Assembly (NCBI RefSeq): GCF_003367245.1
Contig: NZ_QRGR01000022.1
Span: 1-64,000, forward strand
DNA length: 64,000 nt
From: Pontibacter diazotrophicus
Lineage (GTDB): Bacteria; Bacteroidota; Bacteroidia; Cytophagales; Hymenobacteraceae
Direction: 5' to 3'
Part shown: one piece after another, positions 8,539 to 17,440 of the stretch
Layout of the letters: every line of letters starts with the position of its first letter
Numbering within the stretch: the first letter of the stretch is position 1
Notes under the pieces: model-generated
The model's database searches: none
What the model saw: only the letters and a program-made list of their open reading frames with translations
What the model was told of the DNA's origin: nothing
Program-made: the position numbers and the translations under genes

Positions 8539-8696
8539 GTGGAGTCATGTTGGATGTCTGCATATGCGAAAGCGCTTAAAACGCTATGACAAAGTTAGCT
8601 GAAAAACGGTAATGGCTTTTATGCTGAAATGCTACAGCTTGCTGCATGTACTGCTGGAATGAAATAGTATAAAGCTGCTCTGAATAATGCTTTTTT

Positions 8697-8739
8697 GACA
8701 GCGCTTCTCAATCATAACTAATGTTTGAGAAGCGCTGTC
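8697..8739. terminator. Shared hairpin between convergent genes
   Basis: GACAGCGCTTCTCAA (8697-8711) pairs perfectly with 8725-8739 over a 13-nt loop. It sits between the stop codons of the PAS kinase (8538) and the P-type ATPase (8751). The flank is A/T-rich on both sides, consistent with bidirectional termination. Confidence 0.7.
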
Positions 8740-8750
8740 CTTATTGTTCC

Positions 8751-11420
8751 TTATTTCCTGAAGAACCTTCTCTCAATCTTTATAACAAAGAAAACGATAC
8801 TTCCCGCAGCAACTGAAATCAGGAGGTCTTCTAATGGTAAAGGCACAAGTCTGAAAAAGCTTTTCATAAAAGGTAAATAGATGACTGCCAGCTGCAATAA
8901 AACAGAAGAAACAACTACCAGAACCATCAGCTTATTGGTTGTAATGGCAAATGCGGAATGGGCTGAAGAGCGCAAAGCAAGCGCCTGAAAGACCTGTGCA
9001 AATCCTATGGTAGCAAAAATCATGGTTTGCCAGGTAAGGTCTTCCGGCTCGTTAGGGTTGAAATAAAACAAAGCCAAGCCTAACGAAACAGCAGCTATGG
9101 TCACCCCGACTACACCTAAAGGAATGATGTCGCTTTTTTCCAGCGCTCCTTTCTCCGGGTCTCTTGGCGGCCTCCTCATGGTGTCTTCTTCAGCGGGCTC
9201 AGTTCCGAGGCCAAGCCCTAGCAAACCATCGGTCAGCAGGTTCAGCCATAGTAATTGCAAAGGCTGCAGGGCTATCACCATCCCGAAAAAAGGTGCCACC
9301 AGCATTATCAGGACTTTCCCAACGTTTCCTGCAAGAGAGAATCTTATAAACCGAAGCAGGTTGTCAAAAATTACCCTTCCTTCCTCCACTGCAGCCACAA
9401 TTGTTGCGAAGTTATCGTCCAGCAACACCATGTCGGCAGCTTCCTTGGCCACGTCTGTTCCCGTTATTCCCATGGCTACGCCAATGTTGGCTTTTCGCAA
9501 AGCCGGAGAATCGTTTACCCCGTCACCAGTCATGGCCACCACCTCTCCTCTCCTTTGGAGAGCACTTACAATCCGAAGCTTATCTTCCGGAGACACCCGT
9601 GCATACACCGAGGTATTTTCAGCTAATGCAAAAAGCTCCTCCTCATCTGCTTTGTGCAGCCTCTCTCCTGACACGGCATCGTACTGTTCTGAAAATTTAA
9701 GTTCCCTGCCAATGGCTGCGGCAGTCAGCGGATGGTCTCCCGTAATCATGATGGGCCTAATCCCGGCCAGTTTACAGTTCTCAACTGCAGTCTTCACCTC
9801 CTCCCGTGGCGGATCGATCATACCCGTAAGCCCAATAAAGGTGAGTCCTTTCTCCATGTCTTCGTTACCGTTTGCCGATTCCACCATACGAAAAGCCAGC
9901 CCCAGCACCCTAATCCCGTTTTCAGCCAGTTTCGTGTTCGCTCCTAAAATCCTTTCCTTCCACTCATTGTTCAGCGGCTCCTGTTTTCCATTCACCCACA
10001 CAAAATCAGCAACAGTCAAAAGAGAATCAGGAGCACCTTTACTACAGAGAAGAAAAGGTGTATCCGGGAGAGTCTGCAAATATTCAGGTAAAGCCCCTTC
10101 CACTTTATGAATGGTAGACATCCTTTTTCTATCACTGTCGAATGGGACTTCATTCACTCTTGGTAAGGTCTGGTACAGGTCATCTTTATGAATGTCTCTT
10201 TTAGCTCCTGCTACTAACAAGGCAGTCTCTGTAGGGTCTCCGATTACCTGTTCTTCACCAGGTGCACCACCTTTTTCCAGTGTGGCATCATTGCACAATA
10301 CTGAAACAGCGAGGGCGAAATCAAGGGCCGCCGCCGCTTGTCCTGCGAATTCTGTTGTGGCTGCAGGCTTGAAATCGATACTGTGCTCTGGCAGTTCTAC
10401 TACCGTAACCGTCATTTTATTCTGCGTCAGCGTACCCGTTTTATCGGAGCAGATAACAGTAACAGAGCCGAGTGTTTCCACGGCGGGTAGCTTCCTGATA
10501 AGGGCATTCCGCTTCAGCATTCTTTGCCCACCCAGCGCCAACGTAATGGTCACCACGGCAGGAAGACCTTCGGGAACGACAGCTACTGCAACGCTCACAG
10601 CCGTCAGGAACATATCTGCGGCTGACTCACCTAAAAGAATGCCAATGCCGAAAATAACGGCTGCCGCAATAACACCAAACAGCGCCAGCATTTTGCCAAG
10701 CTTGTCCAGCCTTTCCTGCAGTGGCGTTTTCTTTGTTTCAACGGTTGCTATCAGATTGGCTATGTTCCCTAGTTCGGTTCCCATGCCGGTAGAAACAGTC
10801 ACTCCCACCCCTCTTCCATAGGTTACCAGGGTTCCCATGTAAGCTATGTTTTTCCTGTCACCTATAGGCACATCTTCTTTGGTAATGGGGGCTGTGTCTT
10901 TTTCTACAGATTCAGACTCACCTGTCAGAGAGGCTTCCTGCACTTTCAGATTAAAGGAATCTAAAACACGAAGGTCTGCGGGCACTACATTTCCGGCCTC
11001 GACTTCCACAATATCTCCCGGCACAAGTTCTTTTGCGGATATCTCTTTCACTGTTCCGTTACGCCTCACCCTCACCCTGGGCACTACCATTCGGTTAAGA
11101 GCAGCCATCGCCTGCTCTGCCCGGTACTCCTGAATAAACCCAAGAAACCCAAAAAGCAGCACAATGGCCAGGATAGCCACGGCTTCAGTGTATTTGCCAA
11201 GAAAGAGGGAAAGTAGTGCTGCTGCAATCAGAATAACCACCATAGTTTCTGTGAACTGCTGAAACAGCATTTTGAGGGGGCTTTTCTGCCTTTTTTCCTC
11301 CAGACTATTTGGGCCATACTTCTTCAGCCGCTCACCGGCATCAGCATCCGAAATGCCATTGACTGATGAATTCAGCTCAGCTAAAACCTCATCTTTCGTT
11401 TTTGTGTACCAATTATTCAT
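8751..11420 (-). CDS. Cation-transporting P-type ATPase (Ca2+/P2 type)
   Basis: 889 residues, the normal length for PMR1/LMCA-type pumps. Order: N-terminal cation ATPase domain (YTKTKDEVLAELNSSVNGISDADAGERLKKYGPN), actuator with the TGES loop (SLTGESESV), CSDKTGTLTQNKMTV with the phosphorylated Asp, nucleotide domain, TGDGVNDSPAL hinge, and about ten membrane helices. PEGLPAVVTITLALG in helix 4 and LLWLNLLTDGLLGLGLGTEP in helix 6 carry the ion-site residues typical of Ca2+ pumps. It would export Ca2+ or a related cation from the cytoplasm using ATP. A related pump (CtpF) belongs to the mycobacterial hypoxia regulon, which suits the neighbours here. No CRP/FNR site seen upstream. Confidence 0.93.
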   Translation of the reverse strand: MNNWYTKTKDEVLAELNSSVNGISDADAGERLKKYGPNSLEEKRQKSPLKMLFQQFTETMVVILIAAALLSLFLGKYTEAVAILAIVLLFGFLGFIQEYRAEQAMAALNRMVVPRVRVRRNGTVKEISAKELVPGDIVEVEAGNVVPADLRVLDSFNLKVQEASLTGESESVEKDTAPITKEDVPIGDRKNIAYMGTLVTYGRGVGVTVSTGMGTELGNIANLIATVETKKTPLQERLDKLGKMLALFGVIAAAVIFGIGILLGESAADMFLTAVSVAVAVVPEGLPAVVTITLALGGQRMLKRNALIRKLPAVETLGSVTVICSDKTGTLTQNKMTVTVVELPEHSIDFKPAATTEFAGQAAAALDFALAVSVLCNDATLEKGGAPGEEQVIGDPTETALLVAGAKRDIHKDDLYQTLPRVNEVPFDSDRKRMSTIHKVEGALPEYLQTLPDTPFLLCSKGAPDSLLTVADFVWVNGKQEPLNNEWKERILGANTKLAENGIRVLGLAFRMVESANGNEDMEKGLTFIGLTGMIDPPREEVKTAVENCKLAGIRPIMITGDHPLTAAAIGRELKFSEQYDAVSGERLHKADEEELFALAENTSVYARVSPEDKLRIVSALQRRGEVVAMTGDGVNDSPALRKANIGVAMGITGTDVAKEAADMVLLDDNFATIVAAVEEGRVIFDNLLRFIRFSLAGNVGKVLIMLVAPFFGMVIALQPLQLLWLNLLTDGLLGLGLGTEPAEEDTMRRPPRDPEKGALEKSDIIPLGVVGVTIAAVSLGLALFYFNPNEPEDLTWQTMIFATIGFAQVFQALALRSSAHSAFAITTNKLMVLVVVSSVLLQLAVIYLPFMKSFFRLVPLPLEDLLISVAAGSIVFFVIKIERRFFRK

Positions 11421-11548
11421 TATGATATATCGCTATAACCGCTTAGTCCACTGTTGTTACGGATACAGGTGGTATAAAGTCCTTAACACCAGTCTGCATC
11501 TTTAAAAGTATGTTAATATACAGAAAGCCTCCTCTTTTTCCATATATG

Positions 11549-11597
11549 CAAAAGTCCGTTTTACTGCTAAAATAATGAGCAGTAAAACGGACTTTTG
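11549..11597 (-). terminator. Strong hairpin after the small gene at 11683
   Basis: 11549-11568 (CAAAAGTCCG... ) is the perfect reverse complement of 11578-11597 over a 9-nt loop. It lies downstream of the minus-strand gene ending at 11683 and upstream of the ATPase start at 11420, so it insulates the pump gene. Confidence 0.75.
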
Positions 11598-11682
11598 TAT
11601 TCCTTCTGATGATAATAAATTACAGCTGAGGCTATAACCCAGGCTTAACCAGAAACCTATCGCAGCGGGTATAAACAGCTGC

Positions 11683-12009
11683 TTAAGCCGCTATGGCATC
11701 CAGCATGGCTGCGTTGGCAGCAGGAAGAGAGGCATGTAGCTCCTGGTAAAGCTTCCTGGCTTTTACCCGTAATGAGAAGGTGTTAAATGCGCTTCTGAAC
11801 ACCAGCAAATCCACCCCTGCTATAATACCATTCACTCCTGAGCTAATTAACGCTTCAGCAAGGACATCATCCTTTATCAAAACAACATTATTTGTAAAGC
11901 CTTCTCTTAAAAAAGAGCACTCTAAGCCCCCACTAACTTTTTTCATCAATAAGGTGCTACTGTTCATCAACCCTTTATGTAGTCTGTTTAAATCTTTTAC
12001 AATTAACAT
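11683..12009 (-). CDS. Small hypothetical protein under CRP/FNR-type control
   Basis: 108 residues from the ATG at 12009. The frame is open to 12048, but that start would fall upstream of the transcription start predicted from the TAGTTTTG box at 12048-12055, so 12009 is preferred. No signal peptide. The sequence has a hydrophobic beta-like centre (NNVVLIKDDVLAEALISSGVNGIIAGVDLLVF) and a helical C-terminus; I do not recognise a family. Divergent from the stress-protein/Hsp20 operon, and each side has its own CRP/FNR-type promoter in the shared 425-bp space, so a role in the low-oxygen response is inferred. Confidence 0.7.
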   Translation of the reverse strand: MLIVKDLNRLHKGLMNSSTLLMKKVSGGLECSFLREGFTNNVVLIKDDVLAEALISSGVNGIIAGVDLLVFRSAFNTFSLRVKARKLYQELHASLPAANAAMLDAIAA

Positions 12010-12047
12010 AGTTAGCGCTTTTATCTGTGTCTGAATTAATTGATACA

Positions 12048-12113
12048 CAAAACTACGCTAACCAAATGACAATAAATATGACACAGATCATCGCTCAGCA
12101 AGACTGATATCAC
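12048..12113 (-). promoter_or_regulatory. Tandem CRP/FNR-type promoter of the small gene at 11683
   Basis: On the minus strand: distal GTGATATCAGTCTT (12100-12113, one mismatch), proximal ATGATCTGTGTCAT (12078-12091), 22 nt, TAGTTTTG (12048-12055, a full TAnnTTTG match). Centres of the two sites are 22 bp apart. The predicted leader is about 30 nt. Confidence 0.7.
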
Positions 12114-12335
12114 TAACCTTTGCAAAGCCTCATTTTCATCATTGGCAAATTACGGTACCTTCCCAAGTCACAGCTCGCATACCCTTCGTTTACCTCCTGC
12201 CAACAGATATACACGCCCCTACAGCAATATCAGCGGGAAGAAAATATCGCTTTCTGTTCGAGCCTTTTTCGAATATCCTGTACCAACACTTTTGAAAATG
12301 CACCTGGTCAAAGCTGTTCCTGTAGCTCCGGCAAA

Positions 12336-12401
12336 CAGATATAGATCATGTCTGAAACTGACCTTAATCATAACATATAAATGATTTATAACGGAATCTT
12401 A
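12336..12401 (+). promoter_or_regulatory. CRP/FNR-type promoter of the stress-protein/Hsp20 operon
   Basis: CTGACCTTAATCAT (12358-12371), 22 nt, GAATCTTA (12394-12401). A degenerate upstream site CAGATATAGATCAT at 12336-12349 is 22 bp away centre to centre. The -7 box is a weaker match than at the other promoters. The rest of the 12010-12434 gap holds no gene I accept. Confidence 0.55.
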
Positions 12402-12434
12402 CATCATTATACTTCAAAATCCAATCGCTTAGCT

Positions 12435-13295
12435 ATGAAAACTATCTTATGTATAACAGACTTTTCACAGTGCTCTGAGAATGCTGCTAAATATGCTTAT
12501 GAACTGGCCCAGTTTCTGAACGCACGCCTGCTGCTATTCCACAACATATCAAATTCTGCCGCCGCAGTACAGGCTCCTTCAGAAGATGACTGCCACTCTC
12601 AGCTTGTTACCCAGTTAGAAGACAGAAACGGGTACATAAACAAACTCGAAGCAGTAAGACGGCGCATTGCCTATAACTCTGCCAACCAGGTATCCTGTGA
12701 ATCACTGGTAAAACACGGGGAGGCAAAGGAGAACATTCCGGCCCTGATACAGGAGGAAAAGGTAGACTTGGTAGTAATAGGAAACGAAGCGGCTGATGCG
12801 CTACGGGATATTTTCTCCGGCACGGTAGCAGCCCATGTAATAGAGAAGAGCACCTGCCCTGTCCTGGTTGTGCCGCAGCAGGCTGCCTTTAAGCCCTTCC
12901 GACAAATTGTGTTTGCTGTAGACAAAACCGGGGAACCTTACCAGGATACTGGCCTGGTGCACCGGCTGGTTCAATTGTTTGATGCCGAGGTTCACGCATT
13001 GCATGTACTGCCGAAGGAAAGAGCCAGTGCCAGTGCGGTGGCAGAAGAAGAGATATTTCCTCTAAAAGCCTGGAACACCTATAAGCTTGTAAACTACCAC
13101 ATTATTTTACATAACAGCATCGAACAAGGCATCAGCCAGTTTACCCGCGAGCGAAGAGCGGATATGCTGGTGTTGGGCTACCATGCAGAAAATCCCTGGC
13201 AGCACCTGCGCAACGTAGATGCTTTTCAGGAAAAAGCATACCACACGTACCTGCCGGTGCTTTTCGCGCACTACAAAAGACAAAATCAGAAATAG
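12435..13295 (+). CDS. Tandem-domain universal stress protein
   Basis: 286 residues from the ATG at 12435; the open frame begins at 12381 but MKTILCITDFSQCSENAAKYAYELA is the canonical UspA opening. First Usp domain about 1-150 with VDLVVIGNEAADALRDIFSGTVAAHVIEKSTCPVLVVP, close to the ATP-binding G-2x-G-9x-G-S/T pattern; the second domain (about 155-285) is more diverged (ADMLVLGYHAENPW). Cytoplasmic. Usp proteins bind ATP or AMP and support survival in growth arrest and low oxygen. Followed 36 bases later by hsp20 with no terminator between, so co-transcription is likely. Preceded by a CRP/FNR-type site. Confidence 0.9.
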   Translation: MKTILCITDFSQCSENAAKYAYELAQFLNARLLLFHNISNSAAAVQAPSEDDCHSQLVTQLEDRNGYINKLEAVRRRIAYNSANQVSCESLVKHGEAKENIPALIQEEKVDLVVIGNEAADALRDIFSGTVAAHVIEKSTCPVLVVPQQAAFKPFRQIVFAVDKTGEPYQDTGLVHRLVQLFDAEVHALHVLPKERASASAVAEEEIFPLKAWNTYKLVNYHIILHNSIEQGISQFTRERRADMLVLGYHAENPWQHLRNVDAFQEKAYHTYLPVLFAHYKRQNQK

Positions 13296-13331
13296 CCATA
13301 TTCCTTATGTTTAACTTTAATTAACAAAAAA

Positions 13332-13775
13332 ATGTCACTGGTAAAATCAAAAAACAACGGCTTGCAGCCTATGTCCTCCCTGCTTACTGATATGCTGGAC
13401 CTGGACCGCTTTTTCGACAACGACTCCTTCTTTAAAGGTATTAAGAAGGCGCCCTCTGCCAACATCAAGGAGAAAGATAACCGCTTTGAAGTAGAGCTGG
13501 CCGCTCCGGGCATGGATAAAAAAGACTTTAAGGTGGAGATCGCCAACAACATCCTCACTGTTTCGGCTGAGCGCAAGGATGAAAAAAATGAGGAAAACGA
13601 AAGTTACACACGCAAAGAGTTTAACTACAGCTCCTTTACACGCTCTTTTGAACTGCCAGCAAGTGTAAACGCAGACGCTATAAAAGCCGCGTACAATAAT
13701 GGCATTCTGGTGCTGACGCTGCCAAAGAAAAAAGAGGCAACCGCTGGCAACAAGAAAGCAATTCAGATTGATTAA
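13332..13775 (+). CDS. Small heat-shock protein, Hsp20/alpha-crystallin family
   Basis: 147 residues, normal for the family. The alpha-crystallin domain spans about 40-135 (ANIKEKDNRFEVELAAPGMDKKDFKVEIANNILTVSAE, then FELPASVNADAIKAAYNNGILVLTLPKK), and a C-terminal I-x-I motif (AIQID) for oligomer assembly is present. It is an ATP-independent holdase for unfolding proteins in the cytoplasm. Downstream of the universal stress gene in the same likely operon, ended by a clear terminator. Pairing of Usp and Hsp20 recalls the hypoxia sets of mycobacteria (HspX) and rhizobia. Confidence 0.95.
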   Translation: MSLVKSKNNGLQPMSSLLTDMLDLDRFFDNDSFFKGIKKAPSANIKEKDNRFEVELAAPGMDKKDFKVEIANNILTVSAERKDEKNEENESYTRKEFNYSSFTRSFELPASVNADAIKAAYNNGILVLTLPKKKEATAGNKKAIQID

Positions 13776-13789
13776 AGTAAACTTTGAAG

Positions 13790-13823
13790 CTGAAAAAGCG
13801 GGAGTATTCTCCCGCTTTTTCAG
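13790..13823 (+). terminator. Intrinsic terminator after hsp20
   Basis: CTGAAAAAGCGGGAG (13790-13804) pairs perfectly with 13809-13823 over a TATT loop; the right arm carries the T-run. It begins 15 bases after the stop codon. Confidence 0.85.
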
Positions 13824-13957
13824 TTAAACCACGACATACATCTCCTCTCCCTAAATACTCTAACTCCCTTAAACACTTTGCTTTATCCCGAGTATACCTA
13901 TACTAAAGAAGCACAAAACAATATTGAATAAGCACAATCTAATATAAACGTCCAGCT

Positions 13958-16402
13958 ATGTCTACTTACACAATCCCATTCAAAGAATTAACAATGCAGC
14001 ACGTTGCTGACGTTGGGGGCAAAAACGCTTCCCTTGGTGAAATGCTGCGAAGTCTGGCTGCTGACAATATCAGTGTGCCTGACGGCTTCGCCACCACAGC
14101 CCGGGCTTACCAGGAGTTTCTGGAGAGCAATAACCTGACAGAAAAAATTGAGGAGCGCCTATCGAAGCTGGATACAGCTAATTTCACTAACCTGCAGGAG
14201 ATAGGTGCCGAGATACGACAGCTTGTGCTGCAGGCCAAATTAACGGATAGCGTAGAACAGGCCATACGAACTGCCTATAAAGATATGTGCCAGCAGTATG
14301 GCTCCGAGGTTCAGGTGGCTGTAAGAAGCAGTGCCACTGCTGAGGATCTGCCTGACGCAAGCTTTGCCGGGCAGCACGAATCTTACCTGAATATATCCGG
14401 AGAAGAGCAGGTGCTGAAAGCCTGCCTGCGCTGCTATGCGTCTCTTTTTACAGACCGGGCCATTAAGTACCGGCACGACCACGGATTTGATCACCTGAAA
14501 GTGTACCTCTCGGCAGGAGTACAGAAAATGGTGCGTTCTGATTTGGCCAGCGCGGGCGTATGCTTCACCCTTGATCCGGAGTCGGGTTTTGATAAGGTTG
14601 TTTTTATTACCGGGAGCTGGGGATTAGGCGAGAATGTGGTGCAGGGAACCGTGAATCCGGATGAGTTTTACGTGTTCAAGCCTACACTCAAGCAAGGTAA
14701 GAAAGCCATCGTGAGCAAGAAGATTGGCTCCAAAGAGATTACCATGGTTTATTCAGAAAACAACCCTGATCAACCAACTGTTAACATCGAAACGCCAGCC
14801 GCGAAGCAGGAAGCATATGTTCTCTCAGATAGTGAGATAACCCAAATTGCTGAGTGGGCCGTGCGGATTGAAGAACACTATGGCCGCCCCATGGACATTG
14901 AGTGGGCCAAGGATGGCGAAACAGGTGCGCTTTTTATTGTGCAGGCCAGGCCGGAAACCATACACAGCCAGCAGGAAAGACAGCTTACCAGAAAAACCTT
15001 TACGCTGGAAGAAGCAGGTAAACAGCTCGCCAGCGGCAAAGCTATCGGTCACCGGATCATCAGTGGGACTGCCCGTTTGCTAAGCTCTCCCCAGGAGTCG
15101 CACCTCCTGCAGCCTGGCGAAATACTGGTTACAGACATCACGAACCCCGACTGGGACCCGATTCTGAAAAAAGTATCTGCCGTTATCACGAACAAAGGCG
15201 GGCGCACAAGCCATGCAGCCATCGTGGCAAGAGAAATGGGCGCACTGGCTGTGGTAGGAGCCGGAAACGCCACAGAAGTTATCCAGAACGGGCAGGAGAT
15301 AACCGTGTCCTGCGCCGACGGCCAGAACGGCCTGGTATACGATGGCAAGCTCAACTGGAAAGAGGAAGAACTTGACTTCGGGACCCTGGGCACCCCTGAA
15401 ACAAAGGCAATGCTGATAGTTGGTGACCCTGACCAGGCTTTCGAACTCTCCTATTATCCGAATGAAGGTGTGGGGCTGATGCGGCTGGAGTTCATCATCA
15501 ACAACAGCATTCAGATTCACCCGATGGCTTTGGTGAAATTCCACGAGCTGAAAGACGATGCTGTGAAAGAACAGATTGAAACCCTGACGCACCATCACGA
15601 AAACAAAGAAGACTACTTCGTGGAGAAACTGGCGCAGTCTGTTGCCACCATCGCCGCAGCTTTTTATCCGAAAGACGTGATTGTGCGCATGAGTGACTTT
15701 AAAACAAACGAATACGCCAACCTGATTGGAGGACAGCAGTTTGAGCCGAAAGAGGAAAACCCGATGCTTGGGTTCCGGGGAGCCTCCCGCTACTACAATC
15801 CCCGTTACCGGGAAGGCTTTGGACTGGAATGCAAAGCCATGAAAATGGTGCGCGACGAAATGGGGCTGACAAATGTGAAACTGATGATACCATTCTGCCG
15901 CACCATAGCGGAAGGCAAAAAGGTGCTGAAGCAAATGGAGGAATCTGGTTTGGTGAGAGGTAAAAACGGGCTGGAAGTTTATGTGATGGCCGAGATCCCG
16001 AGCAACGTGCTGCTGGCAAAAGAGTTTGCCGCTATATTCGACGGCTTCTCCATCGGCTCTAACGACCTTACCCAACTCACCCTCGGCATCGACCGGGACT
16101 CCTCTACTATTAGCGAGCTGTTTGATGAGCAAAACGAAGCTGTAAAAACCATGATAAGAAATGTGATACAGGTGGCCCATGAAACAGGCGTAAAAGTAGG
16201 CTTGTGCGGTCAGGCCCCAAGTGATTTCCCGGAGTTCGCGAAGTTTCTTGTAGAGCAGGGCATCGACAGCATCTCCTTTAATCCGGATGCGCTGCTGCAG
16301 GGAGTTGAGAATATACTGGCAGCCGAAAAAGAGCAGGGAAAAAATAATAAGCCCGCTAAAACAACATCTCCTAAAAAAGAGAAAGTAACGCATGAAGCAT
16401 AA
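13958..16402 (+). CDS. ppsA: Phosphoenolpyruvate synthase
   Basis: 814 residues. Converts pyruvate, ATP and water to PEP, AMP and phosphate for gluconeogenesis. N-terminal ATP-grasp domain (VAVRSSATAEDLPDASFAGQHESYLN), central swivelling domain with phospho-His in NKGGRTSHAAIVAREMG (about residue 419), C-terminal PEP/pyruvate barrel with catalytic Cys in GLCGQAPSD (about 750). The Lys/Ala-rich tail after 790 (KNNKPAKTTSPKKEKVTHEA) is an unusual extension. Downstream of the Usp/Hsp20 operon but behind a terminator. No CRP/FNR-type site seen upstream, so its link with the stress genes rests on position only. Confidence 0.95.
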   Translation: MSTYTIPFKELTMQHVADVGGKNASLGEMLRSLAADNISVPDGFATTARAYQEFLESNNLTEKIEERLSKLDTANFTNLQEIGAEIRQLVLQAKLTDSVEQAIRTAYKDMCQQYGSEVQVAVRSSATAEDLPDASFAGQHESYLNISGEEQVLKACLRCYASLFTDRAIKYRHDHGFDHLKVYLSAGVQKMVRSDLASAGVCFTLDPESGFDKVVFITGSWGLGENVVQGTVNPDEFYVFKPTLKQGKKAIVSKKIGSKEITMVYSENNPDQPTVNIETPAAKQEAYVLSDSEITQIAEWAVRIEEHYGRPMDIEWAKDGETGALFIVQARPETIHSQQERQLTRKTFTLEEAGKQLASGKAIGHRIISGTARLLSSPQESHLLQPGEILVTDITNPDWDPILKKVSAVITNKGGRTSHAAIVAREMGALAVVGAGNATEVIQNGQEITVSCADGQNGLVYDGKLNWKEEELDFGTLGTPETKAMLIVGDPDQAFELSYYPNEGVGLMRLEFIINNSIQIHPMALVKFHELKDDAVKEQIETLTHHHENKEDYFVEKLAQSVATIAAAFYPKDVIVRMSDFKTNEYANLIGGQQFEPKEENPMLGFRGASRYYNPRYREGFGLECKAMKMVRDEMGLTNVKLMIPFCRTIAEGKKVLKQMEESGLVRGKNGLEVYVMAEIPSNVLLAKEFAAIFDGFSIGSNDLTQLTLGIDRDSSTISELFDEQNEAVKTMIRNVIQVAHETGVKVGLCGQAPSDFPEFAKFLVEQGIDSISFNPDALLQGVENILAAEKEQGKNNKPAKTTSPKKEKVTHEA

Positions 16403-16434
16403 CCCGGATAAATAGCTTCTTCCCCCCCCTTGTT

Positions 16435-16471
16435 CAGGATAGCTTTACCTTTTTAGTGTAAAGCTATCCTG
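16435..16471 (+). terminator. Intrinsic terminator after ppsA
   Basis: CAGGATAGCTTTAC (16435-16448) is the exact reverse complement of 16458-16471; the loop contains CTTTTT. Confidence 0.7.
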
Positions 16472-16637
16472 TAACAACATACGCTCACTTTTATCGGCTA
16501 TCAGCATTCGTATACTTCTTTTGTTCAGGCACGTCTGTAGTGCATTGCTTTCTGGTAGCAAGGTTTCTCTAACAGATTCAATCCAGAGAAAAGTATTTTA
16601 GTTCTACCTCCGTCTGTACCTCTCGATTTTACCCATC

Positions 16638-17393
16638 ATGAAAGTTGATTTACTACAACAGCTCAAGGCTTCGCATACACCCGAGAAGATACGGAAGCGC
16701 CTGGCGCAGGGGAAATCGCATAGTTACCTGAGAGACTTTGTATATGGTGCGGTAGATGGAGCAGTTACTACCTTTGCCGTGGTGTCTGGTGTAGTAGGTG
16801 CTGATTTAGCAACGCACATCATCATTATCATGGGAATGGCCAACCTGGTAGCGGATGGCTTTAGCATGGCCGTAAGCAATTTCCTGGGTGTCCGGTCCGA
16901 GAAGCAGCTGCTGGAGAAAACCCGAGCAGAAGAAAAAAGCCACATAGAGGTATACCCTGAAGGTGAGAAAGAAGAAATACGGCAGATTTATGCCAGCAAA
17001 GGCTTCAGTGGGGATATCCTGGAGGAGGCCGTTCAAATCATTACCTCAAACAAGAAGCAATGGGCAAACACGATGTTGCAGGAAGAGTATGATTTACCAC
17101 TGAACCAGGTAGTTGCCTGGCGGGCAGCACTGGCCACTTTTACAGCTTTCCTCCTGGTGGGACTCATACCCATCACTCCTTTTCTATGGAACTACCTTTC
17201 TCAATATCCTTTCACAAATCCCTTCCTGTGGAGCAGTATCGGAACCGGGGGTGCCTTTTTTGCAATAGGTGCCATTAAAAGCCGGTTTGTAGACAAGCCC
17301 TGGTACCTGTCAGGTTTAGAAACTTTAGCGCTGGGAGGTGCCGCAGCTTCGCTTGCCTACCTCATAGGAGATCTCCTGAAGGGCCTGGCATAG
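16638..17393 (+). CDS. VIT1/CCC1 family Fe2+/Mn2+ transporter
   Basis: 251 residues. Opening helix-containing motif YLRDFVYGAVDGAVTTFAVVSGVVGADLATHIIIIMGMANLVADGFSMAVSNFLG is the family signature, followed by an acidic cytoplasmic segment with EKSHIEVYPEGEKEEI (candidate metal-binding Glu/His) and three more membrane helices near the C-terminus. Eukaryotic relatives move iron or manganese into vacuoles; bacterial ones export Fe2+/Mn2+ from the cytoplasm. Inner membrane. Monocistronic, convergent with the molybdenum-hydroxylase genes. Confidence 0.9.
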   Translation: MKVDLLQQLKASHTPEKIRKRLAQGKSHSYLRDFVYGAVDGAVTTFAVVSGVVGADLATHIIIIMGMANLVADGFSMAVSNFLGVRSEKQLLEKTRAEEKSHIEVYPEGEKEEIRQIYASKGFSGDILEEAVQIITSNKKQWANTMLQEEYDLPLNQVVAWRAALATFTAFLLVGLIPITPFLWNYLSQYPFTNPFLWSSIGTGGAFFAIGAIKSRFVDKPWYLSGLETLALGGAAASLAYLIGDLLKGLA

Positions 17394-17440
17394 CATCATC
17401 AGAAGTATAGGCTCTGTCTAGCCTCATAAGCAGCCAAACA

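Noticed and set aside
9097..10110. 337-codon open frame on the plus strand
   Set aside because: Opposite the P-type ATPase coding sequence; Ser/Thr/Pro-rich composition, no start context or domain.
12120..12384. Two overlapping plus-strand frames of 74 and 80 codons
   Set aside because: Overlap one another and the regulatory sites at 12336-12371; Ser/Pro-rich without protein-like pattern.
15080..16393. 437-codon open frame on the minus strand
   Set aside because: Lies entirely opposite ppsA, which has all catalytic motifs; the antisense translation has no recognisable domain and is rich in Phe, His and Val, typical of an antisense shadow.
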